Shown here piece after piece: positions 61,843 through 64,000 of a stretch of DNA of 64,000 nt (its first letter is position 1; each line of letters begins with the position of its first letter). The stretch spans positions 62,001-126,000 of the forward strand of contig NZ_JACHLU010000003.1 in the NCBI RefSeq assembly GCF_014204625.1. The letters run 5' to 3'. The notes beneath the pieces are model-generated. The model saw nothing but the letters and a program-made list of their open reading frames with translations. It did not search any database and was not told where the DNA came from. Position numbers and translations under genes: made by a program. This stretch comes from Gillisella vitis (GTDB lineage Bacteria; Pseudomonadota; Alphaproteobacteria; Rhizobiales; Rhizobiaceae).

Positions 61843-62718
61843 TTATCCTTTGTTCCAGCTCTGGGATGACCACAGCTGCGCCAGCGAAATCCGGTAATCC
61901 GGGTAGCGGAATGCAAAGCCAAGGGCGCGGATTCTGTCATTTTTCACCCGCTTGTTCTCGCCATAGAATGAGCGGGCCATGGGCGACAGTTCCGCCGTTT
62001 CAAACGGCTGTTCGGGCGGTGGTGCGATGCCCATCAGGCGGGCTGCTTCCGTCACCACATCCTGCGGCGGGGCAGGCTCATGGTCGGTGATATTGAAAAT
62101 GCCACCCGTGCGATGATCCGCCAGAAACTGTGTTGCGCTGGCAATATCTTCCACCCGAATGCGGTTAAACACCTGATCTTTTTTCACCAGCCGCCGTGCC
62201 GTTCCTTGGGCAAGGTTGACAAAACCATTGCGGCCCGGCCCGTAGATGCCGGACAGGCGCAAAACTGCCAGCGGCACGCTGGCCTGTTCTGCCGCCTTTA
62301 TCCATGCATTCTCAGCCTCGACCCGCTCTTTGGAGCGGATGGAAACCGGCTTGCAGGGGGTGTCTTCATCCACCCATGCGCCCTGATGATCCCCATAGAC
62401 GCCAACCGTGGAGAGATAGCTGGTCCATACCAGATTGGGCATCCATGCCCGCAGATTTCCATCGGTCAGGCGCAGCAGCGGATCGCCGTCTGCCCCCGGT
62501 GCAATCGACTGGACGAGATGGGTTGCTGTGAGCATGGCTGCTTCCAGCTCGGGTGAAAACCGCTCGCCGTCAAACACAATCGGCAAAATGCCGGTTGCGG
62601 CAAGTGCCGCGGATTTTTCGTGTGACCGCGTGGTGCCAAATACCGCCATGCCTTTTTCAGCAACGCTTTGACCAATCGCCTTGCCGGAATATCCAGCCCC
62701 GAAAATCAACAGTGTCAT
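61843..62718 (-). CDS. NAD-dependent epimerase/dehydratase family protein
   Basis: A 291-residue short-chain-type protein with the N-terminal motif IFGAGYSGKAIGQSVAEKGM, SYLSTVGVYGDHQGAWVDEDTPCKP with the catalytic-type Ser/Tyr region, and LRLSGIYGPGRNGFVNLA. It resembles the YeeZ group of SDR proteins. The ATG at 62718 overlaps the queG stop as ATGA and is chosen over a longer start. Substrate unknown. Confidence 0.87.
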   Translation of the reverse strand: MTLLIFGAGYSGKAIGQSVAEKGMAVFGTTRSHEKSAALAATGILPIVFDGERFSPELEAAMLTATHLVQSIAPGADGDPLLRLTDGNLRAWMPNLVWTSYLSTVGVYGDHQGAWVDEDTPCKPVSIRSKERVEAENAWIKAAEQASVPLAVLRLSGIYGPGRNGFVNLAQGTARRLVKKDQVFNRIRVEDIASATQFLADHRTGGIFNITDHEPAPPQDVVTEAARLMGIAPPPEQPFETAELSPMARSFYGENKRVKNDRIRALGFAFRYPDYRISLAQLWSSQSWNKG

Positions 62719-63887
62719 CCCATCACTCCCGCATTCTGCCACTCGCGGCAAACATCCTCATCGGATTCGCCATTTTTATATAGGGCAAGTTTTTGAAAAT
62801 CATCAGGTGCCATCAGGCGTGATAATGCCCACACCGCCATGCCGCGCACATCGGGCGATGGATCGCGCAACAGCGGCAGACAGAGCGGGATGAAGGTGTT
62901 GAGGCCAGAGTTGCCTGCCGCAATCAGCACATTGCGCACAAAGCGGTCGCGGCCAATGCGCTTGACAGGCGAGCCGCTGAAATGATGGCGAAAACCGGCG
63001 TCATCCAGGGTCAGAAAAAACGCAATCTCGGGCGCTTGCAAATCAGCGCGCGCGTGCAGTTTCATCTCGCGTGAGAGGCTTGCGAATTTATTCCACGGAC
63101 AGGCGGCCAGACAATCATCGCAGCCATAGATGCGATTGCCAAAGGCAGGGCGAAGGGCTGGATCAATCACGCCCTTATGCTCAATGGTCAGATAGGAAAT
63201 ACAGCGCCGGGCATCAATCTGGTAAGGGGCAGGGAAGGCGTTGGTTGGGCAGGCATCGAGACAGGAGCGGCAGGAGCCACAATAGTCGCGCTCAGCGACG
63301 TCCATGTCCAGATCTGCGGTGGTGAACAGGCTGCCCAGAAACAGCCATGAGCCGAAGTCGCGGCTGACCAGATTGGTGTGTTTGCCCTGCCAGCCAAGAC
63401 CGGCTGCTGCCGCCAGCGGCTTTTCCATCACCGGGGCGGTATCGACAAACACTTTGACATCTTCGCCTGCGCGGGCGGCAAAGCGGGTGGCAACCTCTTT
63501 CAGCTTTCCCTTGATGATGTCGTGATAGTCCCGGTTGCGGGCATAGACTGAAATGGCGGCTTTATCTGGCCAGTCTTGCAAGCTTCTGGGGTCGTGATCG
63601 GGACCATAATTGAGGCCGAACATCACAATGGAGCGTACCTCGGACCACAACACGCGCGGGTCAGCGCGGCGCTCCTTTGTCTCGCTCATCCATGCCATGG
63701 TGCCGTGATGGTTTGCGGCCAGAAAATCTTCCAGCCGCGCCGGGGCCTGCGGAATGCTGTCCGGTGTGGTGATGCGACAGAGGTCAAAGCCTTTGTCAGC
63801 CGCCTCTGCCTTGAGGAAATCTGTGAGTTTGCGGCGCTTTTCGCGTATTTTTTCTGCCGCCCGGTCGCTGTTGCGGTCTTGCGGCAT
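62715..63887 (-). CDS. queG: QueG, epoxyqueuosine reductase
   Basis: A 390-residue cobalamin-dependent iron-sulphur enzyme that makes the last step of queuosine in tRNA. The cobalamin-binding N-terminal half includes SVYARNRDYHDIIKGKL; two ferredoxin-like motifs CGSCRSCLDACPTNAF and CDDCLAACPWNKF bind the [4Fe-4S] clusters; a HEAT-like tail ends the protein. The ATG at 63887 has GGAG at good distance; the TTG at 63902 overlaps the GST stop and is less likely. It is coupled to the epimerase gene downstream. Confidence 0.95.
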   Translation of the reverse strand: MPQDRNSDRAAEKIREKRRKLTDFLKAEAADKGFDLCRITTPDSIPQAPARLEDFLAANHHGTMAWMSETKERRADPRVLWSEVRSIVMFGLNYGPDHDPRSLQDWPDKAAISVYARNRDYHDIIKGKLKEVATRFAARAGEDVKVFVDTAPVMEKPLAAAAGLGWQGKHTNLVSRDFGSWLFLGSLFTTADLDMDVAERDYCGSCRSCLDACPTNAFPAPYQIDARRCISYLTIEHKGVIDPALRPAFGNRIYGCDDCLAACPWNKFASLSREMKLHARADLQAPEIAFFLTLDDAGFRHHFSGSPVKRIGRDRFVRNVLIAAGNSGLNTFIPLCLPLLRDPSPDVRGMAVWALSRLMAPDDFQKLALYKNGESDEDVCREWQNAGVMG

Positions 63888-63898
63888 TGCCGTCTCCG

Positions 63899-64000
63899 TC
63901 AAAAATCCAGATCAGCGTAATGGGACACGGGTGTCAGGCCCCGCACCCGCTCGGTTAACAGCGGGCGAAACGACGGGCGCGATTTCAGCCGTTGATACCA
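63899..64000 (-). CDS. Glutathione S-transferase-like protein, C-terminal end (partial)
   Basis: The right edge cuts this gene; 33 codons plus the stop remain. The tail WYQRLKSRPSFRPLLTERV then RGLTPVSHYADLDF has the W-x-x-R-L-x-x-RPSF pattern of rhizobial glutathione S-transferase C-termini that lie upstream of queG. It ends 11 nt before the queG ATG, so the genes are probably cotranscribed. Confidence 0.7.
   Translation of the reverse strand, partial: WYQRLKSRPSFRPLLTERVRGLTPVSHYADLDF

Overview
The window reads as chromosomal DNA of an alphaproteobacterium of the Rhizobiales, most likely Rhizobiaceae (Rhizobium/Agrobacterium/Allorhizobium type). The basis is the C-P lyase gene content, the polA - small RNA - marR arrangement, the dnaK/dnaJ, recF and queG proteins, and several families of short palindromic intergenic repeats of the kind common in that family. 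Both ends are cut inside genes: phnF on the left and a glutathione S-transferase tail on the right. I saw no tRNA, rRNA, CRISPR array, phage or transposase gene.

Positions 1-13246 hold a phosphonate catabolism locus: divergent regulator phnF, then phnGHIJKL plus a hexapeptide acyltransferase, then phnC-D-E1-E2 for uptake, then a DUF1045 2H-phosphoesterase, phnM and phnN. phnP and phnO are not present here. An intrinsic terminator after phnE2 and a 107-bp palindromic repeat before phnM divide the cluster. Two operator-like palindromes lie before phnG and phnC.

Positions 13247-32000 hold mixed genes: a chemoreceptor, a TadD-like TPR lipoprotein, an M17 aminopeptidase, a YceI protein beside a cytochrome b561-YceI fusion, a MarR/NlpC-P60 pair, polA, an sRNA resembling the rhizobial alpha-r7 type, a second marR, an M20 peptidase, a second structured-RNA candidate on the minus strand, a YbaK protein, a DUF883 protein and a class A penicillin-binding protein. 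This stretch is rich in dispersed palindromic repeats, including a 182-bp MITE-like element with 39-bp terminal inverted repeats.

Positions 32000-43140 are housekeeping: dnaK, a small secreted protein of unknown function, dnaJ, slyX, recF, an E1-like adenylyltransferase, a GNAT, a 2-hydroxyacid dehydrogenase, an SH3 protein, an adenosine kinase-type PfkB and a GGDEF-EAL protein.

Positions 43370-50950 form a probable organosulfur acquisition island: an AsnC regulator, an Rrf2 regulator with an FAD/NAD(P) protein, then FMN reductase, flavin-dependent monooxygenase, ABC permease, binding protein and ATPase. The AsnC promoter and the operon promoter share a 19-bp palindromic motif. At the operon it is nested in a 20-bp-arm inverted repeat that covers the ribosome binding site.

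Positions 51272-64000 run almost entirely on the minus strand: guaA, a nucleosidase, a thioesterase, tspO, a four-gene iron-type operon (imelysin, di-haem oxidoreductase, second imelysin, DUF1513) with a strong internal terminator after its first gene, then an RsmB-type methyltransferase, an RlpA-like protein, an NAD-dependent epimerase, queG and the GST tail.
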